Shown: positions 35,801 to 48,386 of the stretch, piece after piece
Position numbering within the stretch: position 1 is the stretch's first letter
How the letters are laid out: every line of letters begins with the position of its first letter
Source of the DNA: Epiperipatus broadwayi
Taxonomy: Eukaryota; Onychophora; Udeonychophora; Euonychophora; Peripatidae
Assembly (NCBI GenBank): GCA_028023455.1
Contig: JAQFVV010000042.1
Span: 8,701,922 to 8,765,921, forward strand
DNA: 64,000 nt
Direction of reading: 5' to 3'
The notes under the pieces: model-generated
Seen by the model: the letters and a program-made list of their open reading frames with translations, nothing else
Told to the model about the DNA's origin: nothing
Databases searched by the model: none
Made by a program: the position numbers and the translations under genes

Positions 35801-37902
35801 AGCTATTATTAGTCAGTGAGTAAAAATCCCCCATTAATTTCTATTAGTTTAATAAACCTATTGATTGTAATATATATTGTATATATAATTGCAACGTAAT
35901 GTGGTCTTAACCATTGGTGAAGGGGAAGGCATGGTTTATTGTTATTTTTTTATATTTATAGGACATTTCACTTTTTGTATTCTTATAACTTTGAATATTT
36001 TTATATGTGATTATAATAATGGATTATGCTAATCTCAGAGTTCAAAATCTTGATTTTTGCAAGTTTTGCATAACCAAGTACAAACAAAGATAATGAGTTC
36101 TTGTGTATTTTATTCCAGAGGTTACATGGGTTTAGAAATAGGAAGAGGCAATATAATATCATGGGTGCCAATAACGAAGTAATTATCTATGAATACATTC
36201 TTACATGTTTCGCGACATTTGTTTTTAACGATTACATACTGAGGTGTTCCTTGACTAAAAGAAATTGGGAGGTGCTGGATTAGAAATTTATTTTGTTTAA
36301 CAAACGCAGGATTATAAATTTTAAATAAATATTTTTGCATATTTATATTATATAAACAATATAAAAAGCATATTATTGAACAAAAATTAATTATCTAAAA
36401 ATATTTATTATTTAATTCATATTATAATATAAGATATTAACATTCCTATAAAACTAAACTATAGATTCAATGGTACATGTTTATGATAGCATGGATATAT
36501 CACGTGTTTATAAGTAAATGGGCATTATATATAAATATACAGTATATAATTTTTTTTATATATATAAATGCATTTCATAAGTAAATGGGCAATGTATAAA
36601 AATATATACTTTTTTATATATATAAATAAACATTTTTAGTAATTTAATACATTATATTTATTTTTAAATTATCATTTTAGTCTAAGGATAATTTAGAAAT
36701 GATAGATATAGAATTAATCTATGTTGGAGTCAATGATCTCTATTGCCTAAGGGTTTAAATCACTGTCACTCTAGTTCTGAAAGAAAATAACGGCAAATTA
36801 CTACTTTCTCTGACGAACTGCGATTCATTTTTGACTATTTGTCTATCAAAATATATTTTTGGGTCATTAAAAAATTTATCTACCTAAGGCAGAATAATTT
36901 AAAAAGTTAAAGAATAATTAAGGTAATTATTTAATCTGTCTTAGAGAACAATAATCAGCAAATATCATGTGCATATTCATAGATTGTGTGTTCATAGATT
37001 GTGTGTAAAATATCAATACATGAGAGTTTTTTGGTGTATATTTTGCTGGTATTCTTGTAATCTGGATTCAAATCTAAGTTGGGTAAAACTTGAAGATTTT
37101 TCCACATTCCAATCAGATCTTAGAATTATTTTTTCATATAGTCAACTTGAGTTAATCAGTTCAACTATTCAATATTTATCAAAAATGGATTATTTTTAGT
37201 TAGAGGATTAGAAAAGGCATAGAAAAAACAAAACATTTAAATTCTCATCATCCAGAAACAGGAAGACCTGACGACAAGTATTACTTTTTTTACTGTACTT
37301 CTATGTACGATTATTCCAAAATGTTTTCTGTGCAAAGATCTATTTTAAAAGCTTTTTTTTCTTTCTCATATATATATTTACAACTTTTGGCTTATATAGC
37401 GTCAGAAAAGTAATCAATATTGCGAATTAACATGATTTTATTTGCCGATTCAGTGTTTAATTGATTTTTTGTTTGGTTTCATTATAGCAGAACTCAAAAC
37501 TATAATATATATATATATGAAAAATTTCATCAAAATATTTAATATTTACACACACACACACATCCATATAATTTTTTTTTTTTTTTACAACTGTGATCAA
37601 TCAACAATTCAAGATGTAAATAGATATGTGAAAAAAATAATCTGCATTTCTATGGTATTGATTTTGTGAACAAAGAAACCGGGTGACATATAGAATAATG
37701 ATAAATGAGAAAAAAAGGATCAAAAATTCACCGTGATCTTATTTTTATTTTACTGTATCGATTTTAATTTTATAATAAAAAAAATTAACATTTATTTTGG
37801 ACCAACATTATACCTCAATTAGTCTTTCAAGCTTCAGAAAATTTATGAAATCCCTAACATTAGTATTTTTAAAAGAGAACTTTTAAAATTAATATTTTTT
37901 TT
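32813..37902. other. AT-rich noncoding DNA (left arm)
   Basis: No supported gene; short open frames are mirrored in the right arm simply because the DNA is. Notable simple features: a T run followed by an A run at about 33,211-33,230, G12 at 35,428-35,439, a tandem pair of about 67-bp units at 36,508-36,640 ('cataagtaaatgggca'), and a double 15-mer 'ttcatagattgtgtg' at about 36,975-37,005. Confidence 0.55.
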
Positions 37903-38350
37903 AGTCATTCATTAGACTAAAGATTGTCCATTTAGTGAATAATATTTCTGTAGTGTAATTTTCACTGTACCACTTTCACATCTGGTAGGGACTAGTTTCT
38001 ATCCACTTTTAACACCTTGTGAAAAAGTATAATAATAAACATATAACGAAAGACTCTGGAAATAACACATGATTCCCAAAATCCACATTTCATGTTGAAT
38101 CAGCACCCATCAATTGACCCAGATCACAATCTTTTACCCATATCCTTAATCATCCAGTATACAATAGATAGCCAATTACTACATTTTAATTGATAAGTGT
38201 AAAACTTTACTTCCATCATAACTTTGAAGCAAATCATTTAATGGAAGTAGATAGATATCAGTCCCTATCTTGTGTGAGAGTGGTGTAGTGACGATTACAC
38301 TACAGAAATATTATTTATCAAGTGACTAATTTCTAGATTAATAAATGGCT
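37903..38350. mobile_element. 448-bp TIR MITE (left arm)
   Basis: Terminal inverted repeats of about 110 bp with roughly 75-80% complementarity: 'agtcattcattagac...ctgtagtgtaattttcactg' against 'gtagtgacgattacactaca...taataaatggct'. The shared core is 'aatatttctgtagtgtaat'. The interior resembles 15,126-15,480. Confidence 0.7.
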
Positions 38351-38478
38351 AAAAAAATATTAATATTCTTCTATTAAGTGATTGTGTCAAAGTAGTGAGG
38401 GTAATAAGTTTGACACATCAATTAAACTGTAGCAATTGACTACATATATATAATGAACAATAATAAATATATAAATAA

Positions 38479-38482
<4 letters not shown>

Positions 38483-38530
<48 letters not shown>
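38483..38530. repeat. (AT)n microsatellite, long allele
   Basis: About 48 bp of AT preceded by 'aaat' units. The mirror tract in the right arm (48,371-48,386) is only about 16 bp. Confidence 0.9.
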
Positions 38531-38533
<3 letters not shown>

Positions 38534-41278
38534 AACCTAGTGTTATTGACACTTGGTTTATTTGGCATTGTTTCCACAGGAAAACAATGCTATCCTTTTT
38601 TAGAAAATAAAAAGATAAAATAATAATATTAAGTGATTAATAAAGTATACTATTTACTCACTTTAACGTGTTTTAAGCAAATAACTAAAAAATTTAGTAA
38701 TTTGATGTCATTTTTGAAGAAGAGCATGAATAATTTAATTAAAATATTAACAATAAGAGCAATTTAATATAGTATAAAAGCACATATTATAAACAGTAAT
38801 TGATTTTGGATGGGTGGAGGGGGAGAGTAGATGAGTATCTTATCATAACGCACAATAACTTCTGGTAATTTTTAAATTATTTTAGATAATAATGTAGACA
38901 GAATTATACATCACTAATAAACATTGTTAATTAAGTATATTTATTATTTTTCATTATTTGTCAAATTACTCTGTAATCCATTTAAATCATACGGAAAAAT
39001 ATAACTGTAATAAGTTTTTTTTTTCCATTCCTTTGTTTATGTATAATTAAATGATTATTTTTCTGTAAGAGGTCGCTAAAAGAAGACCGCCAAATTTTGA
39101 AGAAAGTTTAGTCTGACTATAGTTTTACAAGGAGGAAGCAGTACTGAAATTCGGTAACAAATTTTTTATTATTTTTTATTGCAGAAATAAATATAAGTCA
39201 AGTAAATTTTTAATAATATCATGCGTTGCTAATCCTATTTGATAAGATATTCTGTTTTCTATGGCCATCTACCTATTTTAAAGCTTTTTATATGCAAAAA
39301 TGTACTATCTTATGCTAAAGTTCAAAATGACCGTATTAACTACAGCAATCACGGAAAGTGTCATTATATTTAAAACAAGTACTATAAGTAATTTCCATGA
39401 AATAATCAATGATTTGTTAACTTTACCTTATTTAATTATCTTTTCGTGGTATAAAAGAAAAATTATAATTAAAAAAGACATATTATAAAGGCCAAGGAAA
39501 GTTAACTAGAAAATTTCGCGCTCTTTCTAAAGGAAATTGTCTGCTTTGAAAATAATGTAAGTTCCCCACGTTAAAATATGTTTTATTCACTGAAAATTAT
39601 CTAGAAATAATATTAATGATAAAGGATATTTACTTATGCACCTGTATATTTTTTAAAAAGAAAATATAAATTTTCTCAAGGCAAATATCGGAAAATTTGT
39701 ATGTGTGCATTTTACGGAGAATTCCTTATTAAAGACAAATTACAATTCCTAGAGTAGGAATAAAAACTACAAACATTAGTGACTTAATTATAACCATAAT
39801 ATAATATGTTATATTATACATCAATTTGAGTCGTTACAACTTTATATCCACGTAAGTCAGCTGCAGTCCTTATAATAATAGTATTTTGGAAAATTCGCGC
39901 ATTATTTTATTCATAAGCCAGCTAGCTAAAAATGATACGTATCGCCAATAGTAAAAAGAAAAGAATTGTATATGTGATCGTCAATCGTCAAATATTCGTC
40001 ATGTTAAAATATGTATTGTTTTCTTGGATCCCAAAATTATATCAGTTAATTCAAGGAAGAGTTAATATCCAACGCTGCTAGGTTTTCTTTGCCTAATTTA
40101 TTAATTGCACCAGAATGGAGGCAACTTTTATATAAATGAAATAATAAAATGTGTTTCTTATTTTAAATTTTGCTTCGTGAACTACGAATGGATCAAGTTC
40201 TTCATCTAGATAAATTGCCCAACGGAAAAACATTTTTCCAGTGAGATTATAAGCACTTGTTAAGTAAAGATTTTTTTTACTAATTGGTAAAATTATGTGT
40301 ATTTTTTTTTATATCAACAGGTGAAAGGCTGTATAGTCAAGTAATATTTAAATGACCTTGTAATCATAAAGATATGTTTTCATGTAATTATTCTAGGTTA
40401 AATTTATATTTGACATGAAAAAATTTTTTTTTTATAAAATGTGTTTACTTATGATATGCAATTATGGGTATAAATTTATATGTTAGATGCGTAAAAGTAG
40501 AAAAATTTAGATACTTAATAGGTAAAATATCTAGTTAAAATTATCAGAAGTAATTAAAGAGAAGTGCTATACAGGATATTACTTATTTAAAGTTTGAAAC
40601 AAATTTATACTATGTTAATTGCGGAACTTATTCCCAATTATTCTTTATTAACGCATTCACTTAATTTAGTTCAAGATACTAGACTACCAATTACTTGTTG
40701 AATGTTTCTTTGGCAAAGGCGAAAATTATTATGGTTTGTTTTGTGTTATCCATTGATTTCAGACGTTGATCTAAGTATACCCCGGAACATAAATTTAGTG
40801 TAATTAGTGTATTTGCTTGTCTTGCCCCGATATAGCATTGGTATATGCTTAAGATTCGCATAAGTAATAATTGTAATGTCTTTATTTTGTGGGATGGAAA
40901 ATGATCTCCCCAAAAGCTTTATTTTCCATGAGGGGAATAGATAAATCTAGTATTCGGGTATGTTTATAACCCAAGTGATCGCTTCTCAGAGTTAGGACGA
41001 TCAGTAATTTATATCGTATTTAGTGTATTTCATTCGTTAAAATCCCAGGAGAGGATTATATTTGGTGTGTGTTCCTATTATGCCCAAGTAAGAGGCAAGG
41101 ACCCACCAAACTATTTTAATGTAGTAGTTAACTCTACAGACCGTCGGTGTTATTCCATATTCCTCATGAGAAAATAGAGATAATTCCACCACGGAAGGTG
41201 TTGAATATTGTGTTTTGTTTAGAAAGTTATGGCAAGATAACAGGTATATTGGAGGTTAATCCCTCACGATCCATTTAG
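38531..41278. other. Noncoding DNA, inner left arm
   Basis: No supported gene. Divergence from the mirror rises to 2-3% here. Confidence 0.5.
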
Positions 41279-41350
41279 TATAAATAGCGTGCTAGTATAT
41301 ATGATCAATGTCTGGATTGTGCGGCGGAATAGTGCTGGTAATCCACACGT
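41279..41350 (+). promoter_or_regulatory. Promoter-like segment with splice donor (left arm)
   Basis: TATAAATAG at 41,279-41,287; about 60 bp downstream is a near-consensus donor CAC|GTAAGT (GT at 41,349-41,350), with GC-richer sequence between ('ggattgtgcggcgg'). Both signals are conserved in the right arm on the minus strand (45,613-45,621 and about 45,550). It may be a first exon of a transcript running toward the palindrome axis; no coding sequence identified. Confidence 0.25.
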
Positions 41351-42960
41351 AAGTCAATGGAGAGAGTAAGTTTAAAATTGCGTGATTTAGAAATTTTTAC
41401 TTGCCAATGGAGGGTTCAAATACTAGGTTTAATTCGGGTTAATGATTAAGTAGCACTCACAATATAACTTATACTTAGAAAAACAGTGTGTATAACAACT
41501 TCAGTTGTTATTAAGGTAAATATTAAAATAATAAGTGTAACTTCTGATAAATAACCCATAAATTATAATAAGTTGTCTAAATAAATACTATCATTTAATT
41601 AAAGATATGATAATAAAAATCGTTTGTACGCATTGCCTAGAATCAGATTATTTTTATTTTAAAACAAATAGTTAGTTAATAAAGTTAAGCAGCCGTTCAT
41701 ATAAGACACACTAAACGGATGAGTTGATGTATCGATAATAATATTTAATTTGTTATATTCAATTTGCATAAATGTAAAAAAAAGATGAAGAAGTAGTTCG
41801 AATCCAGGTCTAAGAGTATAGACGAATTAATGTTAGTTATATTTTGTTTTATCCATATGGGATCGAATAAATTGTATATGTTTGTTTATTAAGTTAATCA
41901 TAAAGGATAGTTTTGTTAAACTGTAATAATAAATTATAATCTTGTTAAAATTTAATAATAAATTATAGTCTTGTCACAAGTTGTTTTGAGTCATTTTTCT
42001 TGTGTGCTAAATAAAAGTGTATTTGCATAATACTTGCAATACTTTTCTTGAGTCCGAAATCATTTATGAAATCTTAATATTCAATACACCAAATAGACAA
42101 TTGTAAGCAGATCAGAATATTTCATTATATTTTAATTTAATAAAAATTATTTGTGGAATTGAAAACTTCAGACCAAGACATTTTATTTTATATGTGTGTA
42201 AAATCACTTTATTCCCAAACTAGTAGCTTTTTGGTTGCACATTGTTTCGTACAACTTTAAGTGAAGTGTCTAAGTAATAAATCTTAGTGAAATTATTGTG
42301 TTGTCATGGATAATGGAAGGACACAAAGGCACCCTTGTCTTTTCATCATTCCGACTGAGATTCTGGATAAAATGGCTGTATTATTCAAAATTATGTGTTG
42401 TTATTGAATATGGTTATCATCTCGTTAAATATTATAATAGTTGATATGTGGATGAAGACACCTGGAATTTAAGTAAAGTAAATGTTTCCTATAGCCGACC
42501 AGAATGTCAGTCATATGCGACAACACAATACTGCCGAGCATTTTTCTTTAAAAATAACAGAGAACCCTGAGATTAGTGTCATTATTATAAGTGCTCTTAC
42601 ATTAAGAATTAATCAATTATGATCAACATTACAAGCGTGGCATGGCTTAAGAGATTGAAACTTCTAATTGAGTAATAATAAAATATTGAGAGCATATTGG
42701 CAAATTAATGAATGTTTATTTTAGTCAGTAATATTAACAATGACATGAAATCATCATCATCATTGTCGAACAGTGCAAGTACTTACAGCTCAGAGAATGT
42801 GTTTTGGATAGAGAAAGAATGTTAGTTATTCTAAATTTTCCTATTAAATTTATTTTATTAATGATAATTTTTTTTAATTCTATCTCTGTCTGAACTGCAT
42901 ATCGCTGTAGCTGAATTATTCTAACTAACCAAACGTCGAGCTATATTAGATAAAAATATA
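41351..42960. other. Noncoding DNA, inner left arm
   Basis: No supported gene. An 18-bp near-palindrome 'taacaacttcagttgtta' lies at 41,493-41,510 and is kept in the right arm. Confidence 0.5.
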
Positions 42961-42961
42961 G

Positions 42962-43118
42962 GGTTTGCTACCCGTTCTATACGAGACGGAAGCATTTAGG
43001 CTTTCCGAATTCTCTTTATTGAATTCGCTCATTTATTTTAAGTTTGAAGAAATTCGTTGTTTTAATGGCTACCCTTTCTATACGAGACGGAAGCATTTAG
43101 GCTTTCCGAATTCTCTTT
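42962..43118 (+). repeat. Two-copy tandem repeat near the axis (left arm)
   Basis: A 43-bp sequence beginning 'ttctatacgagacggaagca' and ending 'aattctcttt' occurs identically at 42,975-43,017 and 43,076-43,118, a period of 101 bp. 'gctaccc' precedes both. In the right arm the two corresponding units (about 43,783-43,820 and 43,881-43,918) differ from each other. Confidence 0.85.
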
Positions 43119-43154
43119 GATAATAATAGAAGTCGCTCTTTTGATGGGTTAGAA

Positions 43155-43223
43155 ATGGCCGCCCAACTACAGGGGCCTTCGATGGCTATAGCTGGCCACG
43201 AAGAATTTGGTAAAAATTTTTGA
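43155..43223 (+). CDS. Candidate micro-ORF / first coding exon near axis (left)
   Basis: ATG in a strong context (gaaATGG) opens 22 codons starting MAAQLQGPSMAIAGHEEFGK and ending at TGA. The right-arm mirror (43,709-43,744, minus) starts MAAQLKGPSM then stops. Between the arms the first ten codons show one synonymous and one replacement change and no indel, while flanking noncoding DNA has indels. That would fit a conserved coding start, but the sample is tiny. It could be a true 5' coding exon followed by an intron, or chance. Confidence 0.25.
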   Translation: MAAQLQGPSMAIAGHEEFGKNF

Positions 43224-43310
43224 AATAAATATAAATAGAATTTGCACGTGAATGAATTAATTGTTCATTGATTGAAAATTTTTGCCAATGATAAATTGTT
43301 TCTTTAGCCA

Positions 43311-43588
43311 TAAAATATTATATGAATGTCTATTTTATGACATAATCTTTTGCCATTGAATAAATCAATTTGTTAGTTTATAATGTTATGGTCTGTAAGT
43401 AATTCCATAAAATATTGTAATGATTTTATCATTTATGATGATCTGCTTGTCTGGTGGTGTGATTAGCACTTATACCATATTACGTAATGGTTTGGTGAGG
43501 TTTCTATGGACCAAGTAGTATATGAGAAAAGAATATTCGGTAGTTAATGTTGGGACTTTAGAGATAGTAAATATCAGAACATAGTTTT
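43311..43588. other. Unique spacer at the palindrome axis
   Basis: 278 bp between the last paired bases ('tctttagcca' at 43,301-43,310 and 'tggctaaaga' at 43,589-43,598). The two halves do not pair with each other. No reading frame, TIR or RNA gene visible. Confidence 0.85.
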
Positions 43589-43708
43589 TGGCTAAAGAAA
43601 CAATCTATCATTGGCAAAAATTTTAAACCATGAACAATTAATTCATTCACTGCAAATATCTATTTATCATATATTTCAAAAATTTTTACCAAATTCCTCG
43701 TGAACCAG

Positions 43709-43744
43709 CTACAGCATCGAAGGCCCCTTTAGTTGGGCTGCCAT
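43709..43744 (-). CDS. Mirror micro-ORF near axis (right)
   Basis: MAAQLKGPSML then TAG, the counterpart of 43,155-43,223. A one-base deletion after the tenth codon changes the frame. It points toward the axis, convergent with the left copy. Confidence 0.2.
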   Translation of the reverse strand: MAAQLKGPSML

Positions 43745-43782
43745 TTCTAACCCATCAAAAGAGCGACTTCTATTACCTATCT

Positions 43783-43935
43783 AAAGAGAATTCGGAAAGC
43801 CTAAATGCTTCGTCCTAGTAAACGAAAGGATAGCGAATCTAAAACAAGAATTCTTCAAAGCCCAAATAAATGAGCGAATACAATAAAGAGAATTCGGAAA
43901 GCCTAAACGCTTCCGTCTATGATTCGGGTAGCAAA
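43783..43935 (-). repeat. Tandem-repeat units near axis (right arm)
   Basis: Two units ending 'ggctttccgaattctcttt' on the minus strand, diverged from each other in their first halves, unlike the identical left-arm pair. Confidence 0.7.
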
Positions 43936-46900
43936 CCCTATATTTTTATCTAATATAGCTCGACGTTTGGTTAGTTATAATAATTCAGCTACAGCGATAT
44001 GCAGTTCAGACAGAGATAGAATAAAAAAAAATTATCATTAATAAAATAAATTTAAAAAGAAAATTTAGAATAAACTAACATTCTTTCTCTATCCAAAACA
44101 CATTCTCTGAGCTGTAAGTACTTGCACTGTTCGACAATGATGATGATGATTTCATGTCATTGTTAATATTACTGACTAAAATAAAACATTCATTAATTTT
44201 CCAATATGATCTCAATATTTTATTATTATACAATCAGAAGTTTCAATCTCTTAAGCCATGCCACGCTTGTAATATTGATCATAATGAATCAATTCTTAAT
44301 TTAAGAGCACTTATAATAATGACACTAATCTCAGGGTTCTCTGTTATTTTTAAAGAAAAATGCTCGGCAGTATTGTGTTGTCGCATATGACTGACATTCT
44401 GGTCGGCTATAGGAAACATTTACCTTATTTAAATTCCAGGTGTCTTCATCCACATATCAACTATTATAATATTTAACGAGATGATAACCATATTCAATAA
44501 CAACGCATAATTTTGAATAATACAGCCCTTTTATCCAGAATCTCAGTCGGAATGATGAAAAGACAAGGGTGCTTTTGTGTCCTTCCATTATCCATGACAA
44601 CACAATAATTTAACTAAGATTTATTACTTAGACACTTCACTTAAAGGTGTACGAAATAATGTGCAACCAAAAGCGACTAGTTTGGGAATAAAGTGATTTT
44701 ACACACATATAAAATAAAATGTCTTGGTCTGAAGTTTTCAATTCCACAAATAATTTTTATTAAATTAAAATATACTGAAATATTCTGATCTGCTTACAAT
44801 TGTCTATCTGGTGTATTGAATATTAAGATTTCATAAATGATTTCGGACTCAAGAAAAGTATTGCAAGTATTATGCAAATACACTTTTATTTAGCACACAA
44901 GAAAAATGACTCAAAACAACTTGTAACAAGACTATAATTTATTATTAAATTTTAACAAGATTATAATTTATTATTACAGTTTAACAAAACTATCCTTTAT
45001 GATTAACATAATAAACAAACATATACAATTTATTCGATCCCATATGGATAAAACAAAATATAACTAACATTAATTCGTCTATACTCTTAGACCTGGATTC
45101 GAACTACTTCTTCATCTTCTTTTTACATTTATGCAAATTGAATATAACAAAATAAATATTATTATCGATACATCAACTCATCCGTTTAGTGTATCTTATA
45201 TGAACGGCTGCTTAACTTTATTAACTAACTATTTGTTTTAAAATAAAAATAATCTGATTCTAGGCAATGCGTACAAACGATTTTTATTATCATATCTTTA
45301 ATTAAATGATAGTTTTTATTTAGATAACTTATTATAATTTATGGGTTATTTATCAGAAGTTACACTTATTATTTTAATGTTTACCTTAATAACAACTGAA
45401 GTTGTTATACACACTGTTTTTCTCAGTATAAGTTATATTGTGAGTGCTACTTAATCATTAACCTGAATTAAACCTAGTATTTGAACCCTCCATTGGCAAA
45501 TAAAAATTTCTAAATCACGCAATTTTAAACTTACTCTCTCCATTGACTTACGTGTGGATTACCAGCACTATTCCGCCGCACAATCCAGACATTGATCATA
45601 TATACTAGCACGCTATTTATACTAAATGGATCTTGAGGAATTAACCTCCAATATACCCGTTATCTTGCCATAACTTTCTAAACAAAACACAATATTCAAC
45701 ACCTTCCGTGGTGGAATTATCTCTATTTTCTCATGAGGAATATGGAATAACACTGAAGGTCTGTAGAGTTAACTACTACATTAAAATAGTTTGGTGGGTC
45801 CTTGCCTCTTACTTGGGCATAATAGGAACACACACCAAATATAATCCTCTCCTGGGATTTTAACGAATGAAATACACTAAATACGATATAAATTACTGAT
45901 CGTCCTAACTCTGAGAAGCGATCACTTGGGTTATAAACATACCCGAATACTAGATTTATCTATTCCCCTCATGGAAAATAAAGCTTTTGGGGAGATCATT
46001 TTCCATCCCACAAAATAAAGACATTACAATTATTACTTATGCGAATCTTAAGCATATACCAATGCTATATCGGGGCAAGACAAGCAAATACACTAATTAC
46101 ACTAAATTTATGTTCCGGGGTATACTTAGATCAACGTCTGAAATCAATGGATAACACAAAATAAACCATAATAATTTTCACCTTTGCCAAAGAAACATTC
46201 AACAAGTAATTGGTAGTATAGTATCTTGAACTAAATTAAGTGAATGCGTTAATAAAGAATAATTGGGAATAAGTTCCGCAATTAACATAGTATAAATTTG
46301 TTTCAAACTTTAAATAAGTAATATCCTGTATAGCACTTCTCTTTAATTACTTCTGATAATTTTAACTAGATATTTTACCTATTAAGTATCTAAATTTTTC
46401 TACTTTTACGCATCTAACATATAAATTTATACCCATAATTGCATATCATAAGTAAACACATTTTATAAAAAAAATTTTTTTTCATGTCAAATATAAATTT
46501 AACCTAGAATAATTACATGAAAACATACCTTTATGATTACAAGGTCATTTAAATATTACTTGACTATACAGCCTTTCACCTGTTGATATAAAAAAAATAC
46601 ACATAATTTTACAAATTAGTAAAAAAAATCATTACTTAACAAGTGCTTATTATCTCACTGGAAAAATGTTTTTCCGTTGGGCAATTTATCTAGATGAAGA
46701 ACTTGATCCATTCGTAGTTCACGAAGCAAAATTTAAAATAAGAAACACATTTTATTATTTCATTTATATAAAAGTTGCCTCCATTCTGGTGCAATTAATA
46801 AATTAGGCAAAGAAAACATAGCAGCGTTGGATATTAACTCTTCCTTGAATTAACTGATATAATTTTGGGATCCAAGAAAACAATACATATTTTAACATGA

Positions 46901-48370
46901 CGAATATTTGACGATTGACGATCACATATACAATTCTTTTCTTTTTACTATTGGCGATACGTATCATTTTTAGCTAGCTGGCTTATGAATAAAATAATGC
47001 GCGAATTTTCCAAAATACTATTATTATAAGGACTGCAGCTGACTTACGTGGATATAAAGTTTTAACGACTCCAGTTGATGTATAATATAACATATTATAT
47101 TATGGTTATAATTAAGTCACTAATGTTTGTAGTTTTTATTCCTACTCTAGGAATTGTAATTTGTCTTTAATAAGGAATTCTCCGTAAAATGCACACATAC
47201 AAATTTTCCGATATTTGCCTTGAGAAAATTTATATTTTCTTTTTAAAAAATATACAGGTGCATAAGTAAATATCATTGATCATTAATATTATTTTTAGAT
47301 AATTTTCAGTGAATAAAACATATTTTAACGTGGGGAACTTACATTATTTTCAAAAGCAGACAATTTCCTTTAGAAAGAGCGCGAAATTTTCTAGTTAACT
47401 TTCCTTGGCTTTTATAATATGTCTTTTTAATTATAATTTTTCTTTTATACCACGAAAAGATAATTAAATAAGGTAAAGTTAACAAATCATTGATTATTTC
47501 ATGGAAATTACTTATATTACTTATTTTAAATATAATGACACTTTCCGTGATTGCTGTAGTTAATACGGTCATTTTGAACTTTAGCATAAGATAGTATATT
47601 TTTGCGTATAAAAAGCTTTAAATAGGTAGATGGCCATAGAAAACAGAATATCTTATCAAATAGGATTAGCCACGCATGATATTATTAAAAATTTACTGGA
47701 CTTATATTTATTTCTGCAATAAAAAATAATAAAAAATTTGTTACCGAATTTCAGTACTGCTTCCTCCTTGTAAAACTATAGTCAGACTAAACTTTCTTCA
47801 AAATTTGGCGGTCTTCTTTTAGCGACCTCTTACAGAAAAATAATCATTTAATTATAACATAAACAAAGGAAAGGAAAAAAAAAACTTATTACAGTTATAT
47901 TTTTCCGTATGATTTAAATGGATTACAAAGTAATTTGACAAATAATGAAAAATAATAAATATATTTAATTAACAATGCTTATTAGTGATGTATAATTCTA
48001 TATACATTATTATCTAAAATAATTTAAAAATTACCAGAAGTTATTGTGCTTTATGATAAGATACTCATCTACTCTCCCCCTCCACCCATCCAAAATCAAT
48101 TACTGTTTATAATATGTGCTTTTATACTATATTAAATTGCTCTTATTGTTAATATTTTAATTAAATTATTCATGCTCTTCTTCAAAATGACATCACATTA
48201 CTAAATTTTTTAGTTATTTGCTTAAAACACGTTAAAGTGAGTAAATAGTATACTTTATTAATCACTTAATATTATTATTATTTTATCTTTTTATTTTCTA
48301 AAAAAGGATAGCATTGTTTTCCTGTGGAAACAATGCCAAATAAACCAAGTGTCAATAACACTAGGTTACA
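43936..48370. other. Noncoding DNA, inner right arm
   Basis: Mirror of 38,531-42,960. It includes the conserved TATA-like word (45,613-45,621, minus) and donor-like word near 45,550. No gene supported. Confidence 0.5.
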
Positions 48371-48386
48371 ATATATATATATATAT
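48371..48386. repeat. (AT)n microsatellite, short allele
   Basis: About 16 bp, against about 48 bp plus 'aaat' units in the left arm; the full length difference at this site is about 49 bp. Confidence 0.85.

Larger units (their letters stand above)
22836..43310 (+). repeat. Left arm of giant palindrome
   Basis: The reverse complement of 43,589-63,999. Landmarks pair with a nearly constant coordinate sum: 22,836 with 63,999 (86,835), 24,328 with 62,519 and 25,818 with 61,029 (86,847), 34,885 with 51,966 (86,851), 39,300 with 47,587 (86,887), 43,310 with 43,589 (86,899). The drift comes from small indels, chiefly a longer AT microsatellite in this arm. By-eye divergence is 0 of about 240 bp at 36.1-36.3 kb, 1 in about 245 at 29.8 kb, about 2.4% at 39.3 kb, about 3% at 42.1-42.4 kb and 10-16% at 42.96-43.31 kb. 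The outer boundary is not in the window. Confidence 0.97.

Noticed and set aside
32813-37902. Short open frames of 60-76 codons repeated in both arms with identical or near-identical peptides
   Set aside because: The identity only reflects the palindrome. They are AT-rich, lack recognised domains, overlap on both strands, and show no excess of synonymous change.
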